Source: Armatimonadota bacterium
GTDB lineage: Bacteria; Armatimonadota; Fimbriimonadia; Fimbriimonadales; Fimbriimonadaceae
Length of the DNA stretch: 64,000 bases
Assembly: GCA_025360125.1 (NCBI GenBank)
Contig: JANYCU010000055.1
Span: 55,752-119,751, forward strand
Reading direction: 5' to 3'
In this document: positions 1 to 10,084 of the stretch, piece by piece
Layout of the letters: every line of letters starts with the position of its first letter
Position numbering within the stretch: the stretch's first letter is position 1
Program-made: the position numbers and the translations under genes
Notes under the pieces: generated by a model
What the model was told of the DNA's origin: nothing
Databases searched by the model: none
Seen by the model: only the letters and a program-made list of their open reading frames with translations

Positions 1-1
1 C

Positions 2-184
2 TGCTCTACTTTCAGAACTTCAATTCTTCCGTATGTAACCGCACACCCAAATGCAATTTTTCTCGTCCTCTCACCAGATCTAACCGACATCGCTCCGCTA
101 ATTGAAAACAAACGGTGTTACGTCGTTCAGTATCCACCAAAGTCTAAGTATTCCGAAATAATACCAGGGATCTACAACCGATGA
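2..184 (+). CDS. C-terminal fragment of an unknown protein truncated by the window edge
   Basis: Frame open from position 2 to TGA at 182-184; its stop overlaps the next ATG (ATGA). Confidence 0.5.
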   Translation, partial: CSTFRTSILPYVTAHPNAIFLVLSPDLTDIAPLIENKRCYVVQYPPKSKYSEIIPGIYNR

Positions 185-744
185 AAAAGCAAGCATTCTC
201 ACTTCTTGAACTTCTAAGTATCGTGATTATAATGTCCGTGCTTTTAGCGATCTGCCTACCTATAATAGCCAACGGTCAGCTTCAATTGAAAGCGAATTCC
301 GCGAAAGATAATCTGAGAGGTTTTTGGCGAGGAATTAAGCTATATCAAGCTGACAATGAAGAAAAAATAGAGTTCGGACTAGCAAAAGATATGGGACTCC
401 CAGCAGAAGCTAGCAATTTTTCAGCATTTGTCGATAACTACACTGGAGATCATCACAATACTTGGGAAACCAAGAAGAAATTTCTTCCCTGCGGAGTAAG
501 AGTCGGAGAAGACGATGCCCAGGGGCTGGGATATATGCCTGAAGTAAGAAGTGACTGGCTAAACGAAGTACTAGTACGTCGAAATAATACAGTGCTTATG
601 TACGATAAGAACTGCAATACGCTGGGAACCAGGGTAATGTGCCAGCTTTGCGAAAAAAGATCTATCGGCGTAACACTGGGTGGCATTATTCGAGATAACA
701 TAAGTTCTGATTGGGCTGTTTATGACCAATCGTTTTATGAATAA
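181..744 (+). CDS. Prepilin-like (type IV pilin / pseudopilin N-terminal) protein
   Basis: N-terminus MKKQAFSLLELLSIVIIMSVLLAICLPI resembles a class III signal peptide (xFxLxELL plus hydrophobic helix). Confidence 0.75.
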   Translation: MKKQAFSLLELLSIVIIMSVLLAICLPIIANGQLQLKANSAKDNLRGFWRGIKLYQADNEEKIEFGLAKDMGLPAEASNFSAFVDNYTGDHHNTWETKKKFLPCGVRVGEDDAQGLGYMPEVRSDWLNEVLVRRNNTVLMYDKNCNTLGTRVMCQLCEKRSIGVTLGGIIRDNISSDWAVYDQSFYE

Positions 745-764
745 CCGGCCGTATGGAATAAACA

Positions 765-1115
765 ATGAAACTAAATAAATATTCGAGCATCGCACTTTCT
801 TCTATAATGGTTTTAACTTCTGCGACTGCTTTCAGCAGAACACAAGTGGACCTTATTAAACAAATGTGCGAATTTTGTATTCAGATTGCCAAGCCAAATC
901 CAGTCTGTATAAAGTCTGTTGAGGATCCTGATATCATTACTTTTTGTGGATCCGAGACTTGGGATAGATCTGGGGTCCCTGAGTGCAAAAGATTCATTAA
1001 AGTTGCCCGGCATTGCGCAAATGGTTCAATCCAAGCATGGACCGAAGAGAGTTGGGCTGGGGCTGGAACTACTTGCAAGCCAGGTTCAGACATAGGCTCC
1101 CATGATTGTGAATAA
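765..1115 (+). CDS. Small Cys-rich secreted protein
   Basis: N-terminal signal peptide, 8 cysteines including CEFC. Confidence 0.65.
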   Translation: MKLNKYSSIALSSIMVLTSATAFSRTQVDLIKQMCEFCIQIAKPNPVCIKSVEDPDIITFCGSETWDRSGVPECKRFIKVARHCANGSIQAWTEESWAGAGTTCKPGSDIGSHDCE

Positions 1116-1770
1116 TAGCTTTACTTCAATCCGACAGTTTCTCCTAGTCAGTGGAGCACTGTTTGCCGCATCCGGTTACGGCCTGTCGATTCTCAATCAA
1201 GACACATTGCCAAAAGCCGCGAAAAGGTTTGGAGCTGCGGTTTTAGCATCAGATACCGCTACCCTCTGGACTTTCGTTTCCAACGATGAACGCGCATTTT
1301 ATGGCCTGGATGAAAAGAAGTTTGACACCTATTGGATGACGATCATCAAGCCAAATCTAGGTGACTTTCATACTTTTGATCTTTATGCTTCAAGTTCCAA
1401 TGGGCTAGACGTCAGAGCAAAGAGAGATAGGGCAAAAGATACTTCTCCCTGCTTCACACTAAAGGTGTCTGGCCAAAAAGGAAAATATTACGTTCCCTAC
1501 CTGATCGCTTGCTCAAGCATTTGCGTCGCTGGCCTAGACCTTGAGACAACGAAGGCTCCAATTCATACTCGGTTTGATCGGTATGTTCAGTGGATTGACT
1601 CCAACAAATCCCGCCTCAAAGTATCTGGGATTTCTATGATTCGTAGAGGACCCAAGTTCCAGGGTGAGTCCATCAGTCACATGAAAGCCCAGTTTCAAAA
1701 GAACGCGGCAAACGATGAAGCTCGAATCCTCATTCCCGCTATCCTGGGAACCGAAGGCAATAAGCCTTGA
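1102..1770 (+). CDS. Hypothetical protein with N-terminal membrane anchor
   Basis: ORF overlapping the upstream gene end; hydrophobic N-terminal segment. Confidence 0.65.
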   Translation: MIVNNSFTSIRQFLLVSGALFAASGYGLSILNQDTLPKAAKRFGAAVLASDTATLWTFVSNDERAFYGLDEKKFDTYWMTIIKPNLGDFHTFDLYASSSNGLDVRAKRDRAKDTSPCFTLKVSGQKGKYYVPYLIACSSICVAGLDLETTKAPIHTRFDRYVQWIDSNKSRLKVSGISMIRRGPKFQGESISHMKAQFQKNAANDEARILIPAILGTEGNKP

Positions 1771-1838
1771 AGCCAAAATCGACTCAAATCATCGTTTTCG
1801 TCTTGAACTTAGGTTCGATTCAACGGTAAGGTATCCCA

Positions 1839-3308
1839 GTGCTGAAAACTGTTGAGCTGACAAAAGAATACGAAGCCACAATTGCACTGAGCCCGTTTAA
1901 TTTGAACGTCGAGCCCGGCGAGGTTATTGGCGTTATTGGCGAAAATGGAGCGGGAAAAAGCACGCTAATGAAAGTGCTGTCTGGAATCGTGCAGCCAACC
2001 AGTGGTCATATCGAGTGGAACAACGCAATTGTCCACTTTCGAAATACTTCAGATTCGTCTCGCGCGGGAATCCAAATCGTTCATCAAGAGTTGAACATCA
2101 TCCCCACACTTTCCGTCGAAGACAACTTATTTCTCGGTCAAGAAATCGGGACTGGGGTCATTAACCGTGCCGAAACTAGGCGACGCGCCAATGAACTCTT
2201 ACAAAAAGTCGGAGCTAAGTTTCTATCAACCGATTTGTGCGACAACCTGTCTATTGCTGAGCAGCAACTCGTTGAAATCGCCAAGGCACTCTCTAAAGAG
2301 GCAAAGCTCATCATCTTCGACGAGCCAACTGCGGTGCTGAGTGAACCCGAATCGGAAAAGCTTTTCGAAATCATTCAGTCCCTCAAGATGCAAGGCGTCG
2401 CCGTACTTTACGTTTCCCACCGATTGCCCGAAATCTTGCGGATTTGCACCCGAATCGTTGTCTTGCGAGACGGTGTTAAAGTCGCCGACCAACCACCAGG
2501 TGGCCTAGCCGAATCAGATCTTGCAAACCTAATGGTGGGAAGAACCCTTGCTGATATTTTCCCCGCACGCCAAAGGGCACAAGATCTTATTGCCCTTGAA
2601 GTTCAAAACCTTTCGGTTCCTGGCTTTGCCAAAGACATATCTTTCACTGTCCGAGCCGGAGAAATCCTCGGACTCGCAGGCTTAATCGGTTCTGGGCGCA
2701 CCGAAACATGCGAAGCAATATTTGGGGTCAGAGATGGTAAAGGAACCGTCCGGGTTGAAGGAGTCACCCTAAAACAATTAACCTTAGCCAACGCTCTCAA
2801 GGCTGGAATTGCATATGTCAGCGAAGACCGCAAAGGCAAGGGCTTAGTAACTTCGATGTCCATTGACGAAAACATATGCCTAGCTTCACTAAGAACCCTC
2901 AACACTGCCTCCAAGCGACGTTCAACGGCAACTCACTGGATCAATGAATTGAAAATAAAAGTATCCGATTCCTCTCTGCCAATGACTTCGCTGTCCGGCG
3001 GAAATCAACAAAAGTGTTCGGTGGCAAAGTGGCTAGAAACGAAGCCAAGAGTGATCATCCTTGACGAGCCGACCAGAGGAATCGATGTCGGCTCAAAGGC
3101 GGAAATGTATCGACTTATCGCGTCGCTGGCATCAGCTGGTCTGGCCGTAATCGTCATTTCTAGTGAAATGCCCGAGCACGTGGGCCTTGCCCACCGAGTG
3201 GCAGTTTTTCGAGAAGGCCGGATAGTTGGAGAGTTAGTTGGCAGTGAGATATCGGAGTCAGGAATTATGTCGTTAGCAGCTGGAGTCAATAACGAGGTGG
3301 CAGCATGA
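1839..3308 (+). CDS. Sugar ABC transporter ATP-binding protein (RbsA/MglA type, two ABC domains)
   Basis: Walker A GENGAGKST, signature LSIAEQQ and LSGGNQQK, two ABC halves; GTG start. Confidence 0.95.
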   Translation: MLKTVELTKEYEATIALSPFNLNVEPGEVIGVIGENGAGKSTLMKVLSGIVQPTSGHIEWNNAIVHFRNTSDSSRAGIQIVHQELNIIPTLSVEDNLFLGQEIGTGVINRAETRRRANELLQKVGAKFLSTDLCDNLSIAEQQLVEIAKALSKEAKLIIFDEPTAVLSEPESEKLFEIIQSLKMQGVAVLYVSHRLPEILRICTRIVVLRDGVKVADQPPGGLAESDLANLMVGRTLADIFPARQRAQDLIALEVQNLSVPGFAKDISFTVRAGEILGLAGLIGSGRTETCEAIFGVRDGKGTVRVEGVTLKQLTLANALKAGIAYVSEDRKGKGLVTSMSIDENICLASLRTLNTASKRRSTATHWINELKIKVSDSSLPMTSLSGGNQQKCSVAKWLETKPRVIILDEPTRGIDVGSKAEMYRLIASLASAGLAVIVISSEMPEHVGLAHRVAVFREGRIVGELVGSEISESGIMSLAAGVNNEVAA

Positions 3309-4366
3309 ATTCTGAAGCTCGAATGTTCATTGTTATCGTCCTCATTCTTGCCTCGATACTCCTTGGCGTCTATAATTTGAATGATCGATACAAGCGATTT
3401 ATTTCCAAATATATACAGCCCTATGCCGCTTTAATTGCACTGATTATCTTGTTCCTCTTTGACGTTTTTTGGCTAAAGGGACCATTTTATGATGCCGAAA
3501 ACCTTCGCAACATCATGACCCAAAATGCCTCCAAAGGAATGGTTGCAGTCGGCATGACCCTCGTCATCATTGGTGGCGGAATCGATCTTTCGGTAGGAAG
3601 CATGGTCGGCCTTCTCGGGGTGCTTTGTCTGCTCACCCTCAACAAAACCGGCAGCATTCCTGGTGCGGTTGCGGTCGCCATTTTGGGAGGGGGCGTTCTG
3701 GGACTCTTCAACGGTCTGCTCATTTCACTCGGCCGTATCGCACCATTTGTTGCCACTCTTGCTGGGCTCGGTGCCTTCCGGTCGCTCGCACTAGCAATCA
3801 CGAACGCGGGCCAGGTAACGACCGAAAACAAAATGTTTGAAAGCATTGCCGGAAAAGGCATTCCGGTTCCAGGTCTTCATTCTGGTTCTGGACAGCCACT
3901 CATGCTTAACTGGCCGATATTGATCTTTGTCTTAGTAAGCATCATGGGCACCCTCATCCTCAATCGATCCGTATTTGGTCGGCGTTTGATAGCAACCGGT
4001 TCGAACGAACAAGCGGCCGAGTATTCGGGAATCAAGACGAGCCAGGTGAAGCTGCTGAGCTACGTTATCCTCGGCTTAATTACTGGCCTTGCGTCGCTCT
4101 GCATTGCGTCTCAGTACAACTCTGCATCCCCATCTCAGCAAGGTCTCTATCTCGAGCTCGATGCGATTGCCGCGGTAGTTATCGGTGGAACTAGCCTAGC
4201 GGGTGGGCGCGGTCAAATCGGAACCACCGTGATTGGAGTGCTTATTTTGGGAATTGTTGACAATATGTTGGCGATCAAGGGGATAGACTCCAATTGGCAG
4301 GGATGCGTAAAAGGTGTTATCATCCTACTGGCGGTTCTGTTGCAACGCAACAGCTCACGAAAGTAA
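3305..4366 (+). CDS. Sugar ABC transporter permease (RbsC type)
   Basis: Motifs GMTLVIIGGGIDLSVGSM and AAVVIGGTSLAGGRG; ATGA overlap with the ATPase gene. Confidence 0.95.
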   Translation: MNSEARMFIVIVLILASILLGVYNLNDRYKRFISKYIQPYAALIALIILFLFDVFWLKGPFYDAENLRNIMTQNASKGMVAVGMTLVIIGGGIDLSVGSMVGLLGVLCLLTLNKTGSIPGAVAVAILGGGVLGLFNGLLISLGRIAPFVATLAGLGAFRSLALAITNAGQVTTENKMFESIAGKGIPVPGLHSGSGQPLMLNWPILIFVLVSIMGTLILNRSVFGRRLIATGSNEQAAEYSGIKTSQVKLLSYVILGLITGLASLCIASQYNSASPSQQGLYLELDAIAAVVIGGTSLAGGRGQIGTTVIGVLILGIVDNMLAIKGIDSNWQGCVKGVIILLAVLLQRNSSRK

Positions 4367-4382
4367 TCCAAGAGCAAATTCA

Positions 4383-5405
4383 ATGAAGACAAACTCCATT
4401 CTAAAAATCGGACTCGTTTCCCTAGCGGCAATCATAATTGTCGGTTGCGGAGACTCAGGAAGTGCAAATTCTGCAGGCACATCAAACACGCCCACTAAGA
4501 CCAGCTCAGATCCAGTTGCAAAGAAATTCAAGATTGGAATTTCAATCCCTGCAGCTGACCACAGTTGGACGGGAGGCGTCAAATATTGGGCCGATGATGA
4601 GGCCGCAAAGCACCCTGAGGTCGAGTTCGACATCCAAACCGCCGATACCGCTGCGAAGCAGATCACCCAACTAGAAGCAATGGCAAGCAATAAGGTAGAT
4701 GCTGTCGTCGTCTTGGCAATGGAAAGTGTTACCTTAACTCCAGTCGCAAAGAGATTGAAAGAGCAAGGAATCTTTATTGTCAATGTTGACCGAGGTTTTA
4801 CCGACGCAACGATTGCCGACATATTTGTAGCGGGTAACAACACACAATTCGGCCAAATGTCCGCGGACTTTATGGCGAAGAAGTTGAACGGCAAAGGCAA
4901 CATTCTCGTCCTGGAAGGAGTCACTTGTACGGTCAACACCGACCGAGTCAAAGCATTCAAAGCTGTCGTTGACAAAAACCCCGGGATGAAGATTCTTGCA
5001 AGCCAAGCCGCAGATTGGAACCAGCAGAAGGCTCAAGACAAAATGACCATCATGTTGACAACTTACAAACAAGTTGACGCAATTTGGGCCGGAGATGACG
5101 ACATGGCGCTTGGCGTTGAAAAGGCTCTGAAAGCTGCCGGAAGAGACAAAGGAATTTGGATTCTCGGTGGTGCAGGTATGAAGGATATCGTTAAACGAGT
5201 GATGGATAACGATCCGTTCTTTCCTGCCGACGTAACCTACCCACCCGGAATGATTGCTCAAGGAATTCAGGAAGCAGTCGCAGCATTGACCTCAACGAAA
5301 AAGGAAGATCTCAAGACCTTCAAGCATAAGGATGTTATCATCCCGATTAAGTTGATCGAGCCTGCAAATGCCAAGGATTTCTACTTCAAAGATTCAGCCT
5401 ACTAA
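4383..5405 (+). CDS. Sugar ABC transporter substrate-binding lipoprotein (RbsB type)
   Basis: Lipobox IIVGCG; periplasmic-binding fold motifs (DAVVVLAMES, VNVDRGF). Confidence 0.92.
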   Translation: MKTNSILKIGLVSLAAIIIVGCGDSGSANSAGTSNTPTKTSSDPVAKKFKIGISIPAADHSWTGGVKYWADDEAAKHPEVEFDIQTADTAAKQITQLEAMASNKVDAVVVLAMESVTLTPVAKRLKEQGIFIVNVDRGFTDATIADIFVAGNNTQFGQMSADFMAKKLNGKGNILVLEGVTCTVNTDRVKAFKAVVDKNPGMKILASQAADWNQQKAQDKMTIMLTTYKQVDAIWAGDDDMALGVEKALKAAGRDKGIWILGGAGMKDIVKRVMDNDPFFPADVTYPPGMIAQGIQEAVAALTSTKKEDLKTFKHKDVIIPIKLIEPANAKDFYFKDSAY

Positions 5406-5423
5406 GGTTATTTAAACCCACCT

Positions 5424-5463
5424 GAATGCCGATTGACGAAAAGTCAATCGGCATTCATTTTTG
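5424..5463. terminator. Bidirectional intrinsic terminator between convergent genes
   Basis: GAATGCCGATTGAC-gaaaa-class loop-GTCAATCGGCATTC followed by ATTTTT. Confidence 0.85.
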
Positions 5464-6676
5464 CTGAATGGGAGTTCTTGCCGATGACCGAGGCAAGTAA
5501 TTTAGGGAGCGGCACCAAGTGATCGATTATCTTTCGATCAAACTGATTTTCCAACTGGCTTGAAAACTGGACGAAATATCGCTTATCTGGCTCAGTTGTC
5601 GAAAAGGCCAACGAAACTCCAGATTGAATATTTGCTTCTAAAAATATGGAGCGCTCCGTAGTCGCCGACTTTGGCAAATTCGACACCGTGTCAAAGGTCC
5701 ATGACTCTCGCTCAGTCGCCTGTTTCAGAAACCATCCCACGAAGGACAGGGGTATAGAACCTTCAACTGCATACCGCTCTTCAAATTCATTCCGTATCCA
5801 TGCATGAATGATAGTAAAAATGCCCCGTTTGTGGTCAATCTCAGCAATCATGGCCTGATCTGCCCCAATGAGTTTGCCGACTGCCCCTAACGTCATAGAA
5901 ATCTCGTGACCTTTGTTATTGGATTCCGAATTATAATGCGCCAAAATTCGGTCGACAAAGGCTTCAGACAACTTCCCAATATTTTGTAACACCAAATTCT
6001 CGGATGAGAGCGATGTGATGTCCTTATAAACGATAAAGTGGCCGATGGTTGAACCCCGAACCATCACGTTGCTTAGCGTGCGTTCAAATGTTCTGCCATC
6101 GGTCATCGCTATTCGGTCAACAGTTTTTTCCGATGGCGATGTGGCCAGGCTCCGAATCTTCTTCTCCGAAGTCATGTCAAAACTCAAAGCACGATTTTCG
6201 CAATTGTTTATAAATTGGCTAATGTCATGTCCGATCAGTTCTTTAGGTTTCAATGTGCAGCCTGCCATTCGACAAAGTTGCTCATTGACGTAACTAACCG
6301 ATAATCCGCCATTGGTGAACAGCACCCCTACGTCCAGCAGATTCATGAGCGAATTGAGTTGGGCCGCTGCCAATTGCTGCTGCTGACCAACGGCGTCCCT
6401 CTCCTTTAATTTTTGCTCTAGAGCCGTAACCTGACCTTCAAGCCGATCCAGATCCTCCTCGTAGTACTCGCGAAGAAATTCTGCGACCACCTCAGTTCGG
6501 CTCGAAGATTCAAAGCGGAATAAAATCCGCTTCCAATATGTGGCGACTGTGTCGGTCGTAATATCCAATAATTGGGCAATTGTTTTGTCCGTATTGCCCT
6601 CCATAGCCAACCAAATGACTTGCGATTCTCGAGCTAAGTTCGCAAACTCAAAATCAGTGCCTGGGTAAAAATCCAT
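5444..6676 (-). CDS. LuxR-family HTH regulator with PAS domain
   Basis: N-terminal QVIWLAMEGNTDKTIAQLLDITTDTVATYWKRI (LuxR HTH-like), coiled coil, PAS-like segment. Confidence 0.75.
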   Translation of the reverse strand: MDFYPGTDFEFANLARESQVIWLAMEGNTDKTIAQLLDITTDTVATYWKRILFRFESSSRTEVVAEFLREYYEEDLDRLEGQVTALEQKLKERDAVGQQQQLAAAQLNSLMNLLDVGVLFTNGGLSVSYVNEQLCRMAGCTLKPKELIGHDISQFINNCENRALSFDMTSEKKIRSLATSPSEKTVDRIAMTDGRTFERTLSNVMVRGSTIGHFIVYKDITSLSSENLVLQNIGKLSEAFVDRILAHYNSESNNKGHEISMTLGAVGKLIGADQAMIAEIDHKRGIFTIIHAWIRNEFEERYAVEGSIPLSFVGWFLKQATERESWTFDTVSNLPKSATTERSIFLEANIQSGVSLAFSTTEPDKRYFVQFSSQLENQFDRKIIDHLVPLPKLLASVIGKNSHSAKMNAD

Positions 6677-6782
6677 AGGTTAGAATCGACTCAGTAATTA
6701 AACGCATGAAAACGCAAAAAAGTATCCCTCACGCTATCAGTCCACTATAAATTTACCTTGCAATCGAACAAATCGATCAACT

Positions 6783-8018
6783 TCAGTGTCGATTGGCCTG
6801 ACCGTGTAAAATTTCGACCGCTTTGGCAATGACAGGATCAGGTTCATTGTCCTTCTTCACTGCCGTCACTTCCACATCTGGCGTGATCGGGTGACCTTCT
6901 AACCGAGTGCCTTTGATCGTAATGTAGTCCGAAACCGGATACTGGATGCTAAATCCTTCTGTTAGCTTACGAAATACCGAACTGAGCACGGCCCCAGCCG
7001 ACTTTGTGCCAACCATCTTCGCATCCGCCTTCTCCTTGAGGGCTGCAGCGCAAATTTCGCTCGCACTTGCCGATCCTCGATTGAGCAAGACCGCCATCTT
7101 TCCTTTAAATGGCTCAGTCTTCAGTTTTCTCGTTTTCGCCTTACCTGGTGCCCATTCGGCCATCGCTTCAGGCGTTTGAGCGCCCGATGGATTTGCTTTC
7201 GTATAATTCTCCGCAACTCGTCGCGAAACAAACACTCCGTAAGGCGTCTCTTCAGGAAGCAAAAGCGACAGCAGATGGTTCAAATTATTGACCGCTCCAC
7301 CACCATTCGATCGCAAGTCTAAGATGAGATACTTGGCCTTTTTCGACGCCTCGGCAATCAGATTTTCAAGATTCTCGCGGTCATAACCTGCTGCGAAAGT
7401 ATAAATGCGCAATACCGCAGTATCGTCACCCTGCCAAGTCAATGTCTCTTTTCGAACGGTTGAATATTCCTGAATTTCAAAGTCAATTTGTTTGGCGCTA
7501 CCATCAGCCTTTTCTATTTCAAGGTGGAACTTAGCACCTTTCTCGCCATCCAACACTTCAAGCTTTGTCGGCTTTTCACCGTTTACTTTGACAATCAAGT
7601 CCTTTTCTTCTAGCCCAGCAACTTGAGCAGGACTCTTTTCGGAAACTCGCCGAACGCGAATCCCCTTGTCCTCAATCGTTCCCGCAATACCAGTGTCCGC
7701 AACTGCAGTCCTTCCTCTACGGGCAGTTGCCCGAGGGCCTTGCAGCCGACAATGGCTAATGCCAAAGTCCCTCAGTACCTTGTTAACTGTATTGGTGAAC
7801 GCGGTCACATCTTTGTCTTTATCAAGGTCTTCCTTTTTCTTCTCGAGGTAATCATTCCACTTCTTGAAGTCAACTCCCGGAACAAATGCACTGGTCGTTA
7901 AGGCATCCTCAAGGGATTTCAAAACATTTTGCTTTTGCTCAGGCGTGATATCTTGAGCAAAGGTAATGGCAGACAAGGCCGCCGCCATGATAAGCAGAAC
8001 CAATCGTCGTAAGGTCAT
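6783..8018 (-). CDS. S41 family C-terminal processing peptidase with PDZ domain
   Basis: Signal peptide, PDZ, YLILDLRSNGGGAVNNL and LLNRGSASASEICAAALK motifs. Confidence 0.92.
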   Translation of the reverse strand: MTLRRLVLLIMAAALSAITFAQDITPEQKQNVLKSLEDALTTSAFVPGVDFKKWNDYLEKKKEDLDKDKDVTAFTNTVNKVLRDFGISHCRLQGPRATARRGRTAVADTGIAGTIEDKGIRVRRVSEKSPAQVAGLEEKDLIVKVNGEKPTKLEVLDGEKGAKFHLEIEKADGSAKQIDFEIQEYSTVRKETLTWQGDDTAVLRIYTFAAGYDRENLENLIAEASKKAKYLILDLRSNGGGAVNNLNHLLSLLLPEETPYGVFVSRRVAENYTKANPSGAQTPEAMAEWAPGKAKTRKLKTEPFKGKMAVLLNRGSASASEICAAALKEKADAKMVGTKSAGAVLSSVFRKLTEGFSIQYPVSDYITIKGTRLEGHPITPDVEVTAVKKDNEPDPVIAKAVEILHGQANRH

Positions 8019-8119
8019 ATGCTTACTTTAACGAATTTTGAGAAAAAATGTGCAATTTGATGCCTTCATTTTTCTCCATACGACCGAACCAGCTGGTCGC
8101 ATCGAAATTAGAATGAACC

Positions 8120-8776
8120 TCAGCTGATCTCGGTGCCCTTTGCAATTTCAATTTTACGATGCAAAAATTCCTGAAACCGAATCGAATCCGAATGGCGCCC
8201 GACTGCTAACAAATTAAGCAGTTTTGCTTGCTTCGATCCTAATGCCAACCGAAGCTGTTGCAATTCTTCGTACTGTATTGAGTTCCGATCCAACGAAACA
8301 CCTGCATACCGAATCACCAGATCCAACTCCTGAAATTGCTGATGAAACGATTTCGGTGTCGAATCAAGGGCCGGACGATCCACAATGCAGTCGGCGATCG
8401 CCTGCTCAATGTCAGGCAAAATCGTGGCATCCAGTTTGTCCCAATTCTCATCGCTACGCGAAACTCGCAAACCTATCTCATGAGCGTGGCTGACAAATTC
8501 GGTAGTAGATTTCCGCACTGAATCAAACCAGATCTGCCGAGTACGAGGCAACCGAGAAATAGCCCGGTCATTCAAATTCTGAAGAGCAATTCCATATTTT
8601 TCCTCAGCGTTCCGAACCTGAGCTGGCTCTTGACCAAACTTCTTACCGTAAATATCTGTCCAACGCTCGCGCCCCATCGCGACAATTTGTTCTGGACTCT
8701 TTCCCAGAAAATTCGCCCGATTCCACTGAATGGCGAAGTACCCAACGACTAAAGGAACGATAGTCATAGCTATCAA
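8120..8776 (-). CDS. Hypothetical membrane-anchored protein
   Basis: ORF with N-terminal TM segment. Confidence 0.6.
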   Translation of the reverse strand: MIAMTIVPLVVGYFAIQWNRANFLGKSPEQIVAMGRERWTDIYGKKFGQEPAQVRNAEEKYGIALQNLNDRAISRLPRTRQIWFDSVRKSTTEFVSHAHEIGLRVSRSDENWDKLDATILPDIEQAIADCIVDRPALDSTPKSFHQQFQELDLVIRYAGVSLDRNSIQYEELQQLRLALGSKQAKLLNLLAVGRHSDSIRFQEFLHRKIEIAKGTEIS

Positions 8777-8815
8777 TTAACAACGCCAAATGCGGCCGTC
8801 CCGTTCGATATTTTC

Positions 8816-9283
8816 CTACTTTGTCAGTTTTACTAACAATCCATCCGTCGTCGAATCAAGCATTTTGAACACTTCCTCAAAGCCACCAAAGTCGCCGTAA
8901 TAGGGATCGGGCACTTCGATTCGACCGCCATCGCCTCCCCAACTGGACATCAAGGACACCCTATGAGGAACAGATCCATTCCAATCACAAAGGTCACGCT
9001 CGTTGGCCAAATCCATGGCGATAATATGGTCAAATTCAGCGAAGTCGGAAGAAGTAACTTGTCGAGCGCGGCTAAATTCGTGCACTCCGTTCTGAGCCAA
9101 AACCCGAATCGTTCTAGGATCCGGATTGTCACCAACGTGCCAATCTCCCGTTCCCGCAGATTCAATCACAAACGACTCAGCCAAGCCAGCCCTATCAACC
9201 TTGTGACGAAAAATCGATTCCGCCATCGGACTGCGGCAAATATTCCCAAGACACACAAATAAGACGGAAGTTTTAGACATATG
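8816..9283 (-). CDS. Low molecular weight protein-tyrosine phosphatase
   Basis: VLFVCLGNICRSPMAESIF P-loop and PDPYYGD motif; start taken as MSKTSV. Confidence 0.93.
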   Translation of the reverse strand, partial: HMSKTSVLFVCLGNICRSPMAESIFRHKVDRAGLAESFVIESAGTGDWHVGDNPDPRTIRVLAQNGVHEFSRARQVTSSDFAEFDHIIAMDLANERDLCDWNGSVPHRVSLMSSWGGDGGRIEVPDPYYGDFGGFEEVFKMLDSTTDGLLVKLTK

Positions 9284-9361
9284 GAAAAAGTCCAGCAAGC
9301 ATGTTTACCCCAACCTCACACACTTAATCGTTTCGGTCCAGACATGCGTAGAACCAATTGC

Positions 9362-10084
9362 ATGATCAAAACCGCACTCATTTCAGGCGCAAACAAGGGG
9401 ATTGGATTCGAAACTGCGAAGCAGCTCGGAGAACTTGGTTACAAAATCTATCTTGGCTCAAGAGACCTCGAAAAAGGAAACGCTGCAGTTACCGAACTCC
9501 GGTCCCAGGGCATCGAAGTCGAACTAGCCCATCTTGATATGAGCGACGCAAAGACCTTCCATCAAGTCGCAGCCCAAATTGAATCTGATCACGGACTGCT
9601 AGACGTCCTCATCAACAACGCTGGCGCAACGTTTGACCAAGGCATTCGGGCATCCGAAGTTCCCATCGACAAGGTCCGCGAATCCTTCGAAGTCAATTTC
9701 TTTTCCCACGTCGAACTAACTCAAATACTTTTGCCATTGCTGATGAAGTCCGACGCTGGACGCATCGTCAACGTCAGCTCAATCCTCGGCTCGCTTACGC
9801 TCAACTCAGATCCGACCAGCCCGCTCGGCACCTGGCGATCACTTGGATACAACGGCTCAAAAACTGCTCTCAATGCATTTACCGCAATACTTTCCTATGA
9901 TTTGCGGAATACCAAGATCAAAGTCAATTCTGGCCATCCAGGCTGGGTCAAAACCGATCTCGGTGGCAAAGGTGCTTTGCTTGAGCTCAAAGACGGAGCC
10001 GCAACCAACGTATGGCTGGCGACCCTGCCCGACGACGGCCCCACTGGCGGATTCTTCCACATGCACGCTAAACTGCCTTGGTAA
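9362..10084 (+). CDS. SDR family oxidoreductase
   Basis: SGANKGIGFETAKQL and YNGSKTALN motifs. Confidence 0.92.
   Translation: MIKTALISGANKGIGFETAKQLGELGYKIYLGSRDLEKGNAAVTELRSQGIEVELAHLDMSDAKTFHQVAAQIESDHGLLDVLINNAGATFDQGIRASEVPIDKVRESFEVNFFSHVELTQILLPLLMKSDAGRIVNVSSILGSLTLNSDPTSPLGTWRSLGYNGSKTALNAFTAILSYDLRNTKIKVNSGHPGWVKTDLGGKGALLELKDGAATNVWLATLPDDGPTGGFFHMHAKLPW

Noticed and set aside
4355-4975. 206-aa minus-strand ORF
   Set aside because: Antisense shadow of the rbsB-like gene; Ser/Thr/Leu-rich composition and no recognisable motif.
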